A stretch of 64,000 nt of DNA from Gillisia sp. Hel_I_86 (GCF_007827275.1 NZ_VISE01000001.1:1116001-1180000); one strand, 5' to 3'. Positions 44,015 to 53,530 are shown, numbered from the stretch's first letter. Program-made: numbers and translations. The notes: generated by a model from the sequence alone, not told the origin.

Positions 44015-44302
44015 ATGAAAAAATCAATCTATTTGGCAACTTTTTTGTCGTTGCTCTCAACATCACTTTTTGCTCAAATTGGGGGAATTGAAGATTCGGT
44101 CGATGATGTTTCAAACACCATCCGAACCATTTTTCCCATCATTTTAGGGGTTATTTTCCTTGTTGGTTTCCTTTTTAATGCAGGACACTTCTTTGGCGAA
44201 AATGCAGACCTAAAAAAAGGTATCACGCGCGTACTTGTCTTTGTACTCATAGCAGGTGCCGTCGTAGGCATATTTACTTACCTCATAGGAATCGTAGTTT
44301 AA
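44015..44302 (+). CDS. traE: Conjugative transfer protein TraE (DUF4134)
   Basis: From ATG 44015 it is 95 residues: a signal peptide (KKSIYLATFLSLLSTSLFAQ) followed by two membrane helices (FPIILGVIFLVGFLFNAGHF, then VLVFVLIAGAVVGIFTYLIG). This is the TraE/DUF4134 pattern, the VirB2-pilin-like protein of Bacteroidota conjugation systems. It begins the plus-strand tra operon, 2 bp before traF. Confidence 0.85.
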   Translation: MKKSIYLATFLSLLSTSLFAQIGGIEDSVDDVSNTIRTIFPIILGVIFLVGFLFNAGHFFGENADLKKGITRVLVFVLIAGAVVGIFTYLIGIVV

Positions 44303-44304
44303 AG

Positions 44305-44583
44305 ATGAAACGGTTCGAGGTCTATAAAAACATTCGAAAACGGGCAGTTATTTTTGGGCTGCCCATTTCCCTGTTTGCCTTGATGATGGTTTCCATTTTG
44401 GCTTCATTGCTCATCATTATCTTCTCTTTCAGCTTCGGGATAATAATAGGTGTTTTGGTTTTCAATGCTTCCCTATATGTGGCGCTGACACGGATAGCCC
44501 ACAATCCACAGCTTTTCCAAATGGCGAAAGCCTTCCCAAAAATTATCAGTAACAAAAGAAACTCTGGCTTCGATTATGAATAA
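44305..44583 (+). CDS. traF: Conjugative transfer protein TraF (DUF4133)
   Basis: This 92-residue protein has two adjacent membrane helices (FGLPISLFALMMVSILASLL, then IIFSFSFGIIIGVLVFNASL), matching TraF/DUF4133, the VirB3-like partner of the TraG ATPase. It overlaps traG by 8 bp, so both are translated together. Confidence 0.85.
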   Translation: MKRFEVYKNIRKRAVIFGLPISLFALMMVSILASLLIIIFSFSFGIIIGVLVFNASLYVALTRIAHNPQLFQMAKAFPKIISNKRNSGFDYE

Positions 44584-46978
44584 GATTAACCTTTCAGCAT
44601 ATCAACCTATTGTAGATATTCAGGACAATATCGTATTTGCCAATAATGGCAACGTAGTCTTGTGCTATAAAGGTAATCTACCAGAAATCTATTCCTTATC
44701 TGAAAAGGATTTTGAGGATATGCACGGTGCTTGGTTTCAGGCATTAAAGTCTTTGCCTGTTGGTACTGTGGTTCACAAGCAGGATATATACCTGAAGAAA
44801 TCATATACCTCAGAGCAACTTCCGAATTCTACCTTTCTGGAAAAGGCTACCCACGAACATTTTAAAGGGCGTGGGCATATCGAGCACAGCTGTTATTTAT
44901 TCTTCATCTTGACCAAAAACAAGGCTCTAAACAATCCTAAATATGTCAATCCCTTTAGGAAAATTTCAAAGGGAATTGTACAGGAATTGGATGATAACAT
45001 TAAGAGTTTCGTAAACTCTGTAAGCGATTCTGTTTCCTTTATCAACAATAGCCGAAAAATGGCATTCCTTCCGCTTAAAGCGGATGAGATACAGCACCTC
45101 ACAAACGGTTATTTCAACGGTTTCAATGAGGGTTTTGATACGGACATCATATTAGATAAAAAAAGCGTCAATATTGGCGAAAACCATTTTGATGCCCTTG
45201 CCATCAACAGCGAACTGTGCTTTGGCGAAAGTGTGCAGAGTAGCAAAACTAATGAGAAATTCACTTCTGACGATTTTGTGTTTCATCAAGGGTTTATTGA
45301 TGGCTTAGGGCTTACGCTTAATGAGAACCATATTGTCAATCAAATCTTGTATTTGGATGACAAGCAAAAGTGGCGCAAACTGCTCGATAAAAAGATTGAG
45401 GAACTCAACAAAAGTTCGAACTTTGGTTCACAGAATAAAGTGGTGCTTGGTAAAATCCAGCACATCCTTGACCAAATCAATGCTGATGACAATGCCCGAA
45501 TTATTCGTGGTCATCTCAATATTGTCTATTGGGCAAAAGAAGCCAAAGAGCTCGACAAGATAACTTCAAAAATCAAGACTGAATTTAAGGAATTGGATAT
45601 CATCCCGTATTATCCAAGAGGCGAAGAACGCAAAAACTATATTCTAAATAGTTACTGCTGCTTTTCATCCAACTTTTCAAACAACGATTTATATGTAACC
45701 GATTTAAAACACGCGCTCTGCTTGTTCATCAATAACACAAATTATAAGTCTGATCCTACAGGTATCATCTTTAATGACCGCGAACATAATATCCCCGTGC
45801 TCAAAGATGTTTGGGATGAAAAGAAGAAACGCATCAAGGCACGAAACTTTGCCATTTTCGCCCCAACGGGCGAAGGAAAATCCTTTTTGGCCAATAACAT
45901 ATTACGCCAGTATTTTGAAAGTGGCGTTCGCCTGGTCATCATAGACTTGGGTGGTTCTTATACCAAGTTTGCCAAACTCTATCCTGAAAAATATACTGTG
46001 CTTCGCTATGAAAGTGGCAAAAATTTAGGGATCAATCCGTTTTATATCGATAACCAGAATGATCTAAGCCCGGAACGTCTGGAAGATCTATCGCTGTTTT
46101 TATTTGAACTGTTCGCTTCAGATTTGAAAGTGACTAAAGCACAATCGGTTTCCGTCAAAAAGATATTACGCCACTATTACGATAGTACATCAGAAAATCA
46201 TTCGTTGGATGGTTTTTACAGCTTTATAGAAAAGAATCAAGAAAACATACTTGATAATCTTAAAATCCATCCCGATTACTTCAATGTCACGAGTTTTTTG
46301 CACGTAATGTCAGAGTATGTCGGCGATGGTCTATATAGCTTCCTCTTTGAAGTCAGCGAAGACCAGACTTATAAGATTGAGGATAAACGTTTGATTGTTT
46401 TTGAGCTGGATGAAGTAAAGGACAACAAGGAAATTCTTTCCGTGATGTTGAAACTGATTAAGTCCGCTATCCAAAGAACTATTTGGAAAAATAGAGCTGA
46501 AAAAGGTATCATCCTCTTTGACGAGTTTGCAAAGCAACTAAAGTTTGAAAATGTATTGGAAAGTGTAGAATTCTACTATCAAGCGATACGTAAACAAAAC
46601 GGTGCTATCGGTATCATTCTACAGTCGATAAATCAGCTTCCGAATAACTCTACTTCTGCGAGTATTCTCGAAAATACACAGGTCATTTACAGCCTTAACA
46701 ATGAAAAAGGTTATGACGAACTGGTTAAAAGACTCAGCCTTTCAAGCCACGATTTAAACCAATTAAAATCCATCAAAAACAACCTTTCTGGACCACGCAA
46801 GTACACCGAAATGTTTATCAAAATTGGTAGGGAAAGTAACATTTTTCGGCTTGAAGTTCCGAAGGAAGTATATGCCGCTTATCTGACCGATGGACAGGAA
46901 AACGAGGAAATTATGAAGCTCTACAACGAGCATCAGGATATGCAAAAAGCAATTATTCAATTCACATCTAAAACCTAA
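44576..46978 (+). CDS. traG: TraG family conjugation ATPase (VirB4-like)
   Basis: This 800-residue ATPase has Walker A APTGEGKSFLA at about residue 430, a second strand VIIDLGGSYTKF, Walker B GIILFDEFAK at about 643 and IGIILQSINQLPNN. This is full length for TraG in Bacteroidota elements. It powers pilus and channel assembly at the inner membrane. All motifs are intact. Confidence 0.93.
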   Translation: MNKINLSAYQPIVDIQDNIVFANNGNVVLCYKGNLPEIYSLSEKDFEDMHGAWFQALKSLPVGTVVHKQDIYLKKSYTSEQLPNSTFLEKATHEHFKGRGHIEHSCYLFFILTKNKALNNPKYVNPFRKISKGIVQELDDNIKSFVNSVSDSVSFINNSRKMAFLPLKADEIQHLTNGYFNGFNEGFDTDIILDKKSVNIGENHFDALAINSELCFGESVQSSKTNEKFTSDDFVFHQGFIDGLGLTLNENHIVNQILYLDDKQKWRKLLDKKIEELNKSSNFGSQNKVVLGKIQHILDQINADDNARIIRGHLNIVYWAKEAKELDKITSKIKTEFKELDIIPYYPRGEERKNYILNSYCCFSSNFSNNDLYVTDLKHALCLFINNTNYKSDPTGIIFNDREHNIPVLKDVWDEKKKRIKARNFAIFAPTGEGKSFLANNILRQYFESGVRLVIIDLGGSYTKFAKLYPEKYTVLRYESGKNLGINPFYIDNQNDLSPERLEDLSLFLFELFASDLKVTKAQSVSVKKILRHYYDSTSENHSLDGFYSFIEKNQENILDNLKIHPDYFNVTSFLHVMSEYVGDGLYSFLFEVSEDQTYKIEDKRLIVFELDEVKDNKEILSVMLKLIKSAIQRTIWKNRAEKGIILFDEFAKQLKFENVLESVEFYYQAIRKQNGAIGIILQSINQLPNNSTSASILENTQVIYSLNNEKGYDELVKRLSLSSHDLNQLKSIKNNLSGPRKYTEMFIKIGRESNIFRLEVPKEVYAAYLTDGQENEEIMKLYNEHQDMQKAIIQFTSKT

Positions 46979-46982
46979 TATT

Positions 46983-47564
46983 ATGAAGACAAAAATCAAA
47001 ATTTTAGTAATGACGGTAGCCCTGACCTTATTTATTTCAGGCAATGCCAATGCACAGGGAATGCCCACTTATGACAATACCAATTTTATCAGTTTGGTAA
47101 AACAACTCATAGAATCAGGTAAACAGACAGCTCAAATGATAAAGTCTGTGAAGTTCTTAAAAGATGCAAAAGAGGCGATAGAAAAAGTGTCAAGTGTTGT
47201 TCAACAATTAAGAGCAGTCGAGGAAATAGGACAGAACAATCAACACTTGATTAATGTAATGCAAAATGATTTACAGGATATTTTAAACTCGCCTTATATA
47301 AAACCAGATGAAGTTTCCAAAGTTATGGAATCATTTGATGCCATAGTTCAAAACTCATTGGACACGGTGGATTTTATCGATGAAGTTCTATCCAGCGATT
47401 ACCTAAAAATGAGCGATGCCGAACGTGCTGAAATTCTAAAAGCAAAAGAGCTGGAATCAAAACAAATGGTTTCCACCATCACAACAAAAACAAAACGCTA
47501 TCGTGATATTATTTCCTTTAGAAAAATGCAGGATAAAGTCAATAACCGAGAAACCAATTATTAA
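46983..47564 (+). CDS. traI: Conjugative transfer protein TraI (DUF4141)
   Basis: This 193-residue protein has a signal peptide (KTKIKILVMTVALTLFISGN, ending NAQG) and an all-helical mature part (FISLVKQLIESGKQTAQMIK, FLKDAKEAIEKVSSVVQQLR). It matches DUF4141/TraI, a VirB5-like periplasmic factor. It is 4 bp from traG and 2 bp from traJ. Confidence 0.82.
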   Translation: MKTKIKILVMTVALTLFISGNANAQGMPTYDNTNFISLVKQLIESGKQTAQMIKSVKFLKDAKEAIEKVSSVVQQLRAVEEIGQNNQHLINVMQNDLQDILNSPYIKPDEVSKVMESFDAIVQNSLDTVDFIDEVLSSDYLKMSDAERAEILKAKELESKQMVSTITTKTKRYRDIISFRKMQDKVNNRETNY

Positions 47565-47566
47565 AA

Positions 47567-48409
47567 ATGACGGCGACCATCATTTTAGGGATAGGTTTGG
47601 ATTACATCGATACGGTGTTCCAGACCATACAGAGCAGCAACTTTTCGCAATACACTATTGCCGGAATGAAAACGCTCGCTGTCCTGTTTTTTCTGGTTAA
47701 CATCCTGAAAAAATACAATGAAGGTGTTGCGGATAAAGACGGCTATACTTGGGGATTGAGTCCAGGGGACTTGATGAAGAATTTTGCCATTGTCATATTA
47801 GTAATTTTCTCAACGCAGGTGTTAGGGTTCTTTGATGGGATATTGGTAGCCATCGAGGGGCAGTATAGGGGCACAGCACCTGCGTTATTACCATTGCAAA
47901 TGCAGGACATTCCGTTAGAGGAAGATGTAAGTCTCTTTGATGCCGCAAGTTCCGCAATGACGCTTTTATATGAAGCCTTAGTAACACCGTTATACGGTTT
48001 TAAAATATTGGCATTCATCCTAAGTACGATACTCTGGATATTGGATCTGTTCATTTATCCGCTATTCCTTGCAGAACGTTTCTTCCTTTTGGGAATAATG
48101 CAAGCCTTTTTTCCTCTGGTAATTAGCCTTGCCGTTTTTGAAAAGTTTCGTTCGCTCGCTTATACCTTTTTCAAATTGTATGCTGCTGTATATATGTTAG
48201 TGCCGGCATTCTTTTTAGTCAATGTATTTGTTAACGCTATTTATACGGAAATCAACACCAATTTCTGGGTCAACTTATTTGGTAGTGATACAGGTCAAGG
48301 CTTTTTTGCGCCTGTGGTTCAAATAGGTTCAGTCGCATTTATTGTTTTCCTGAAATTCAAATTGTATAAACGTGCCACGTCCTTTACACTCAGATTATTT
48401 ACCGCCTAA
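47567..48409 (+). CDS. traJ: Conjugative transfer protein TraJ (VirB6-like)
   Basis: This 280-residue polytopic protein has about six to seven hydrophobic helices (FAIVILVIFSTQVLGFF, KILAFILSTILWILDLFIYP, FFLLGIMQAFFPLVISLAVF). It matches TraJ, the VirB6-like channel component of the inner membrane. Confidence 0.85.
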   Translation: MTATIILGIGLDYIDTVFQTIQSSNFSQYTIAGMKTLAVLFFLVNILKKYNEGVADKDGYTWGLSPGDLMKNFAIVILVIFSTQVLGFFDGILVAIEGQYRGTAPALLPLQMQDIPLEEDVSLFDAASSAMTLLYEALVTPLYGFKILAFILSTILWILDLFIYPLFLAERFFLLGIMQAFFPLVISLAVFEKFRSLAYTFFKLYAAVYMLVPAFFLVNVFVNAIYTEINTNFWVNLFGSDTGQGFFAPVVQIGSVAFIVFLKFKLYKRATSFTLRLFTA

Positions 48410-48421
48410 ATCAGATTAAAT

Positions 48422-49036
48422 ATGAAAACACCATACAAGAATATTTACAACGTCCTAAAACTGAATCGGTTTATCGTTTTGGCGGTTGTTGTCTGTGCAT
48501 TGCTGTCCAGCACATTTTCGGTTTGGATGGTTTTCAACACCAATCAAAAAGCGCTCAATAGTGCCTTTGCTATCAATACCGATGGAAGCATCATTCCGCT
48601 GAAGCTCGTGACCCAAAAGGAAAATTTTCGGGTTGAAGCTCTCGCTCATTTGGATTTGTTCCACAACTATTTCTATAACATCGATGCCAGTAATTATGTA
48701 CGCAATTTGGAAAAAGCATTGTGGTTGGGTAACAGTTCCGTGGACAATCTCTACCGCCAGAAAAAAGCTGATGGCGTTTACAATAGATTGCTTCAGTATT
48801 CCTTGGTTCAAAAAGTACTGAGCATCGATTCAAGGATAAATGAAAATAATGGCTCGTACAGTTTTACCACGACGACCATTTTTGAAATCAATAGAGGTTC
48901 AATCATAGACACTTACGAGTTGGTTTCGACCGGAAACCTGATTATGGTTGACCGAAACTTTCCCAACAATCCGCACGGATTGCTGATTACCAACTATTTC
49001 GAAAACACTTTAAAAAAAATATCAGATGAAAGTTGA
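48422..49036 (+). CDS. traK: Conjugative transfer protein TraK (VirB8-like)
   Basis: This 204-residue protein has one N-terminal membrane helix (FIVLAVVVCALLSSTFSVWM) and a periplasmic domain with LDLFHNYFYNIDASNYVRNL and LEKALWLGNSS. This is the TraK family, VirB8-like scaffold of the channel. The end overlaps traM by 11 bp. Confidence 0.88.
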   Translation: MKTPYKNIYNVLKLNRFIVLAVVVCALLSSTFSVWMVFNTNQKALNSAFAINTDGSIIPLKLVTQKENFRVEALAHLDLFHNYFYNIDASNYVRNLEKALWLGNSSVDNLYRQKKADGVYNRLLQYSLVQKVLSIDSRINENNGSYSFTTTTIFEINRGSIIDTYELVSTGNLIMVDRNFPNNPHGLLITNYFENTLKKISDES

Positions 49037-49955
49037 AAAGAATAAAATAGTATTTGCAGCGGTTTTGTCCGTGATTTTCATATTCCTGATTTCCTATTCT
49101 GTAATGGTAATGGGCGATGATGAAAGTGAAACAGAAAATCTTAAACAGACCTTAGTGCCAGATTTAGAAGAAGACCAAAAAGAGTACGATTCCAAATTGG
49201 ATGCGATTAACGACTTAAAAAAAGTACGTGAAAACAATGCGCCGAGCATCTATGATGAAAAACTGATTGATTCCTTGGGATTTTACGACCCGGATCTACC
49301 GGAACGCGAAAAAGAGCGTATCGTAGATAGTATCTATGAAGCTGGCAAGATTCAGTATTCGGCGAAACGATACCAAAACTTGGGACAGTGGAAGACAGCT
49401 CGAAAAGTGGTATCAAGAATTGATTCTGCTGAAGTAAAAAGAGAACAAAAAATTCAAGCCAAAGAATTGGGATTGGAACATCAATTGTTCTTCGCTGCTG
49501 CGCCCAAACCAAACGATGTCTCAATCATAGGTAATACAGATGAAACTATATACGTGGTAGTAGATGGCGACCAAGTCGTAAAAGCGAATACCAGATTGCG
49601 GATGCGCCTGACCAAAACTGCTACAATCAATGGTAAAGAAATGCTTAAGAACACACCCATTTTCGGTTTCATCAGCTTTCAGCCCAATCGGGCGCTAATC
49701 GAAATTGAAAACATAAAGCACCATCCTACAAAACTCAAAGCTTTTGATTTATCTGATGGTAGTGAAGGTATCTATGTACAGAACAATTTTAGGGCAGAAG
49801 CCACCACCGAAGTTCTGGACGATATTATTGGCGACATCAACATACCTACCGTTCCGCAAGTAGGTGGCGTTACAAAAGTACTAAGACGAAGTAACCGCAA
49901 CGTAAAGGTTACTGTCCTGAACAATTACAGATTAATCTTAAAACCGAAATTATGA
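49026..49955 (+). CDS. traM: Conjugative transfer protein TraM (VirB10-like)
   Basis: This 309-residue protein has an N-terminal membrane helix (IVFAAVLSVIFIFLISYSVM), a charged coiled middle (LVPDLEEDQKEYDSKLDAIN) and a C-terminal beta-rich domain with VVDGDQVVKANTRLRMRL and NTPIFGFISFQPNRALIEI. It matches TraM, VirB10-like, spanning the envelope. No separate TraL gene is seen between traK and traM. Confidence 0.87.
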   Translation: MKVEKNKIVFAAVLSVIFIFLISYSVMVMGDDESETENLKQTLVPDLEEDQKEYDSKLDAINDLKKVRENNAPSIYDEKLIDSLGFYDPDLPEREKERIVDSIYEAGKIQYSAKRYQNLGQWKTARKVVSRIDSAEVKREQKIQAKELGLEHQLFFAAAPKPNDVSIIGNTDETIYVVVDGDQVVKANTRLRMRLTKTATINGKEMLKNTPIFGFISFQPNRALIEIENIKHHPTKLKAFDLSDGSEGIYVQNNFRAEATTEVLDDIIGDINIPTVPQVGGVTKVLRRSNRNVKVTVLNNYRLILKPKL

Positions 49956-49985
49956 GCCCATAATGGGCATTTAAAACGCACTCTT

Positions 49986-50822
49986 ATGAAAAAGTATATC
50001 ATTATTTCCGCACTTATTATTGTTTCCGCTTTCGCGAAAGCACAACAGCAACCAATACCGCTTGATACAATCTATGCCAACGACACCAAAAACGTTGCGC
50101 TATTCTTTCCAGAACCTATACGGCAAGGTATAACCGGTTCAGATAATTTTGTATTTACTTACAATCGTGAAAAAGAACAGTATTTTGGACTTCTTCAAGC
50201 AAAGCCTGGGAAGGAAAGTAATTTGCTGGTAGTCAACAGAAATGGTTCAATTTTTTCGTATATTGTAAGGTATAAAAAACAGCTATCTAAGCTCAATTAT
50301 TTCATTCCGCTAAGCAATAGTATAGGGAATGAGAAACCGATTAAAGTCGATTCGATTCTTGCTGAATCCTCTGAAGAACGTGTAGATAATAGAAAGTATT
50401 ACTACCAAAAATTCTGCTCGTATCTTCTTAACAGAAACCAGCGTATAGGTCGAATCAAAAAGCGAAATGAAGGTATCGTTTTGAGTGTTGAGAATATTGT
50501 TTTTGATAAGAAAGAACTCTATTTCGTTATCCAGATTGAGAATAATTCTTCGTTGGATTACGATTTGAATTTCTTGAACCTTTCGATTGAAACAAGACAA
50601 AAAGGGAAAAGAAAATCGTTACAACGCCTGTATCAAGAACCGATTTACAAACACAATCTGCCTTCAAAAATTGCAAAAAGTGAGACGGTTCGCTTCGTTT
50701 ATGTATTGCCCAAATTTTCATTATCCGATGACCGTAGGGCAATTTTAGAATTGAATGAAAAGGATGGCGAACGCAATATTGAACTGAAAATATCACATAG
50801 ATATATCAATAACCCAAATTAA
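49986..50822 (+). CDS. traN: Conjugative transfer protein TraN (VirB9-like)
   Basis: This 278-residue protein has a signal peptide (1 to about 19, KKYIIISALIIVSAFAKAQQ) and the DTIYANDTKNVALFFPEPIR start typical of TraN, followed by beta-rich domains. It is the VirB9-like outer-membrane part of the channel. The signal-peptide codons contain a 14-bp palindrome (GCTTTCGCGAAAGC, 50028-50041). Confidence 0.87.
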   Translation: MKKYIIISALIIVSAFAKAQQQPIPLDTIYANDTKNVALFFPEPIRQGITGSDNFVFTYNREKEQYFGLLQAKPGKESNLLVVNRNGSIFSYIVRYKKQLSKLNYFIPLSNSIGNEKPIKVDSILAESSEERVDNRKYYYQKFCSYLLNRNQRIGRIKKRNEGIVLSVENIVFDKKELYFVIQIENNSSLDYDLNFLNLSIETRQKGKRKSLQRLYQEPIYKHNLPSKIAKSETVRFVYVLPKFSLSDDRRAILELNEKDGERNIELKISHRYINNPN

Positions 50823-50829
50823 GAATCTT

Positions 50830-51201
50830 ATGAAAAAAATTGTTGTTTTCTCGCTCGTAGTACTGTTCCTTTCTTGTGCTAATTCCGAAACTAAAATTTC
50901 GGGACCAAGTGCTACAGCCCAAATTGTTATTGAAAGCTTTTATGAAAAGGATGAGGAAGCTTTAAAAGCTAACTCAACACCACAAGCGTATTCTAACTAT
51001 ATGAATACTATAAATATGTTTAATGCGACGGTAAAGGATGATTCAAACTTTACTGTTTTGCAGGATACGATTATGGGTAACGTGGCTTGGGTAAAATATA
51101 CCACAGCCTATGATAAGACACCAGGCCTTTTTAAACTGGTCAAGCAAAATGGCAAATGGTTGGCGGATGCGAGAGGCTCAAAGGATAAATCGCCTTTTTA
51201 A
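50830..51201 (+). CDS. Conjugation-associated lipoprotein
   Basis: This 123-residue protein has a lipobox (VVLFLSCANSE, Cys about residue 16) and a short NTF2-like domain (ATAQIVIESFYEKDEEALKA, ending FKLVKQNGKWLADARG). It lies 7 bp after traN. Its last 90 bp are echoed by a diverged relic at 53395. Similar small lipoproteins close tra operons; some protect the host surface, but no role is shown here. Confidence 0.7.
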   Translation: MKKIVVFSLVVLFLSCANSETKISGPSATAQIVIESFYEKDEEALKANSTPQAYSNYMNTINMFNATVKDDSNFTVLQDTIMGNVAWVKYTTAYDKTPGLFKLVKQNGKWLADARGSKDKSPF

Positions 51202-51238
51202 AGCTTCTGTCTCATTGCTAAGATTATTCCTTCCAGTT

Positions 51239-51976
51239 TTAAAGTCTATCGAGATACAAGTAACTTTCAACAAACTTTCTGTGTTCTTTACTTGTCATTA
51301 TTTCGACCAATTCCAAGGCTGGGATGTAGCTTGCTAAATTTCCGTTTGAAGAAAGAAACTTTCCGTCTTTAACATACGTTACTAAACTATCGTTCTGAAC
51401 TTTCAAGTTCGGATAGTCCTTTTGCAACTGTTCGCCACCACCAATCCACGTTACTATTTTATAGCCATCTGCAATCCCAGATTTTCCAATTAATTGTGCA
51501 CCAGCGCAATTGCTCACGGTATAGTCTGTTTCCTTATTTTTTTCTTTAATAAAATTTACTATTCTATCATTGTGAACCTGGGCATACATATCGTAAGCAC
51601 TTGGAACGAATAGGGCTGTTAGCTTTGGGCAATTATCGAATGTGTAATCAGGGACAAATCGCATTCCTTCTTCTGTGGTAATTGGATTTTCGGTTTCTGC
51701 TATGGTAACGACATTAAAAAGTTGCTTTCCATCTTCCGTAGGTTTTGTAAAAACATCAGATGTTGCGATGACTTCACTTTGTAAAACACCATTATACATT
51801 AAAAGCCCGATTGTAGGTAATTCAGATTTAAAGGGTTTCAGGTGTTTGGTAAGCGTGTCTGATTTCTTTTCGGTAGTAGTGAATTCTGGATTTTCTACTT
51901 TTGATTTTGATTTTTCGGTATTGCAACTCATCATTAATGCAGCGGCAATAAATACTATAATTCTAAAATAATTCAT
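51239..51976 (-). CDS. DJ-1/PfpI family lipoprotein
   Basis: This 245-residue protein has a lipobox near residue 18 (IAAALMMSCNTEKS) and a DJ-1/PfpI domain, with GLLMYNGVLQSEVIATSDVF and the nucleophile elbow VSNCAGAQLIGKSGI. Most members are cytoplasmic; a lipoprotein form would sit in the periplasm. The activity is unpredictable. It is convergent with the tra operon and 6 bp from the AlbA-type regulator gene, so the two form a cargo unit. Confidence 0.8.
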   Translation of the reverse strand: MNYFRIIVFIAAALMMSCNTEKSKSKVENPEFTTTEKKSDTLTKHLKPFKSELPTIGLLMYNGVLQSEVIATSDVFTKPTEDGKQLFNVVTIAETENPITTEEGMRFVPDYTFDNCPKLTALFVPSAYDMYAQVHNDRIVNFIKEKNKETDYTVSNCAGAQLIGKSGIADGYKIVTWIGGGEQLQKDYPNLKVQNDSLVTYVKDGKFLSSNGNLASYIPALELVEIMTSKEHRKFVESYLYLDRL

Positions 51977-51982
51977 ATAATC

Positions 51983-53335
51983 TTATTTTGATAATTTAAC
52001 TTCCCAATAACCACGAGTACCACCGACACGCTCTATAAAGCCAGCGTCCTTCAAATTGTTTAGATGTTTCTGAATGGCAGATTCGTTTATATGTAGTATT
52101 TCTGCTATTCCTGAACGGCTTATTCGGTTATCTGAAGCAATTAATTTTAAAACTTCCTTTTGTCTATGTGTCAACTCTTTGATATCGTCAATTTCAGCAT
52201 CTTTTTGACCACCTTTTAGACCACCCATTACACCACCTATTTGACCACCATCTTCAACAGCAGTTTCTTTAGCTGTAAAAGTCATTCTAAGGAAATTATC
52301 TGAAAATTTAAAACTCTCTTTGCCATAGTGTTCCAAAATACGAGGGATGCCAGATCCTAATTGCTCTACCAGTTCCAAATCCTTGAAAATCCGCATCAAT
52401 TCCTTGTTGCGCGGAACTGAAAAGCCCTCGAAAAATTCCTGCTCGCTTAGTCCTTCTGGTAAACTACCTGCCGAAGTGATTTCAATTCTATCTGTAAAGA
52501 TTTCAAACTTTGGTGTTATTTCGTTGGTATAGTCATTATGCACGAAGGCATTAATGATGGCCTCGCGTAAGGCGATAGGATTCCAAAGGTTGGCTTGTTG
52601 TCTTTCCTTAGCCGTTATTTTAGTGTTGGTTCGGTTCTCGACAGCAATTTTATCAATCACTTGTTTTGTGGCCTTGACCAAACATTCGTGACCATATTCG
52701 TTGCTCTCTATCAAGTCTGTCCGGGTTTTGCCCGAATACTTGGCCACTTTAATAGAAGTGTTATTCTTATCTGCCAAAAGATAGCCGGCATAATTGAATG
52801 CGCCTTCTTCGGTTAGTAGTTCCAAGTTCTTCGCAAAAGCTTTACCAAGGGTGTGTCCTGATTCTTCGTAGTAGATTTTCAACTGACTAAAGCTTAAATC
52901 CTGCCGACTCGCTTTAATTTTGCTGATGGAATTTCGGGTGCGCTTGGCAAAAAGCTCGTCTATCATTTTTTGTGCCATCGGTTCAGCTGCTGAACCCAAG
53001 CGAATGAAACAACCCTTTTCGCTCATCCCATACTTTTTGAGATAATAGGGTTTTTCGGGACCACTCGCCACAATGATTTTTAGGATGTTTTTGCCCTCTC
53101 GTTCCTCGCTCACAATATCAAACAAACCCAAAGCTGAAGGACGGATATTGTTCTTTAACCTGTCCTTAATTTTTAACTGGTCGCCATCTGCATCAGGCAA
53201 ACCGTAAATGTTCCCTTCCTTATCAATACCGATATAGATAATGCCACCTTCACGATAGTTCAAAAAAGCAATGACCTCTTTTTCAAGTCCATCAGACAGT
53301 TCTCGTTTGTATTCTATGCGGTTTGTTTCGGTCAT
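51983..53335 (-). CDS. AlbA-domain (Schlafen-like) DNA-binding regulator
   Basis: This 450-residue protein has an N-terminal AlbA_2 domain (IEYKRELSDGLEKEVIAFLN, GGIIYIGIDKEGNIYGLPD), a GHKL-ATPase-like middle (REAIINAFVHNDYTNEITPK, EQLGSGIPRILEHYGKE) and a C-terminal winged helix (LTHRQKEVLKLIASDNRISR, ESAIQKHLNNLKDAGFIERV). It is a putative transcriptional regulator of the COG2865 type. The glycine-rich linker before the wHTH contains GGVMGGLKGGQK. It is upstream of the DJ-1 gene in the same operon. Confidence 0.82.
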   Translation of the reverse strand: MTETNRIEYKRELSDGLEKEVIAFLNYREGGIIYIGIDKEGNIYGLPDADGDQLKIKDRLKNNIRPSALGLFDIVSEEREGKNILKIIVASGPEKPYYLKKYGMSEKGCFIRLGSAAEPMAQKMIDELFAKRTRNSISKIKASRQDLSFSQLKIYYEESGHTLGKAFAKNLELLTEEGAFNYAGYLLADKNNTSIKVAKYSGKTRTDLIESNEYGHECLVKATKQVIDKIAVENRTNTKITAKERQQANLWNPIALREAIINAFVHNDYTNEITPKFEIFTDRIEITSAGSLPEGLSEQEFFEGFSVPRNKELMRIFKDLELVEQLGSGIPRILEHYGKESFKFSDNFLRMTFTAKETAVEDGGQIGGVMGGLKGGQKDAEIDDIKELTHRQKEVLKLIASDNRISRSGIAEILHINESAIQKHLNNLKDAGFIERVGGTRGYWEVKLSK

Positions 53336-53394
53336 TATTTAAATAAATAGGCAATAAAGATACTGATATTAATTTGTGGAGATTGATCTTGCTA

Positions 53395-53470
53395 CCTTTG
53401 ATAAGACACCTAATATTTTTAAATTGGTTAAGCTGAATGGAAGGTTGTTGAGAGGCGGTCTAAAAAGGAA
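53395..53470 (+). pseudogene. Relic of lipoprotein 3' end (second copy)
   Basis: The plus strand reads FDKTPNIFKLVKLNGRLL, aligned with YDKTPGLFKLVKQNGKWL of the lipoprotein at 50830, then decays through a short deletion to a final AGTGTTTTTAA. No start is present. With the intact gene it brackets the DJ-1/AlbA cargo. Confidence 0.65.
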
Positions 53471-53530
53471 GTGTTTTTAATGAAGACAAAGATTTAAACA
53501 ATCAAAATTATTAAATCAAAATTCATACTC

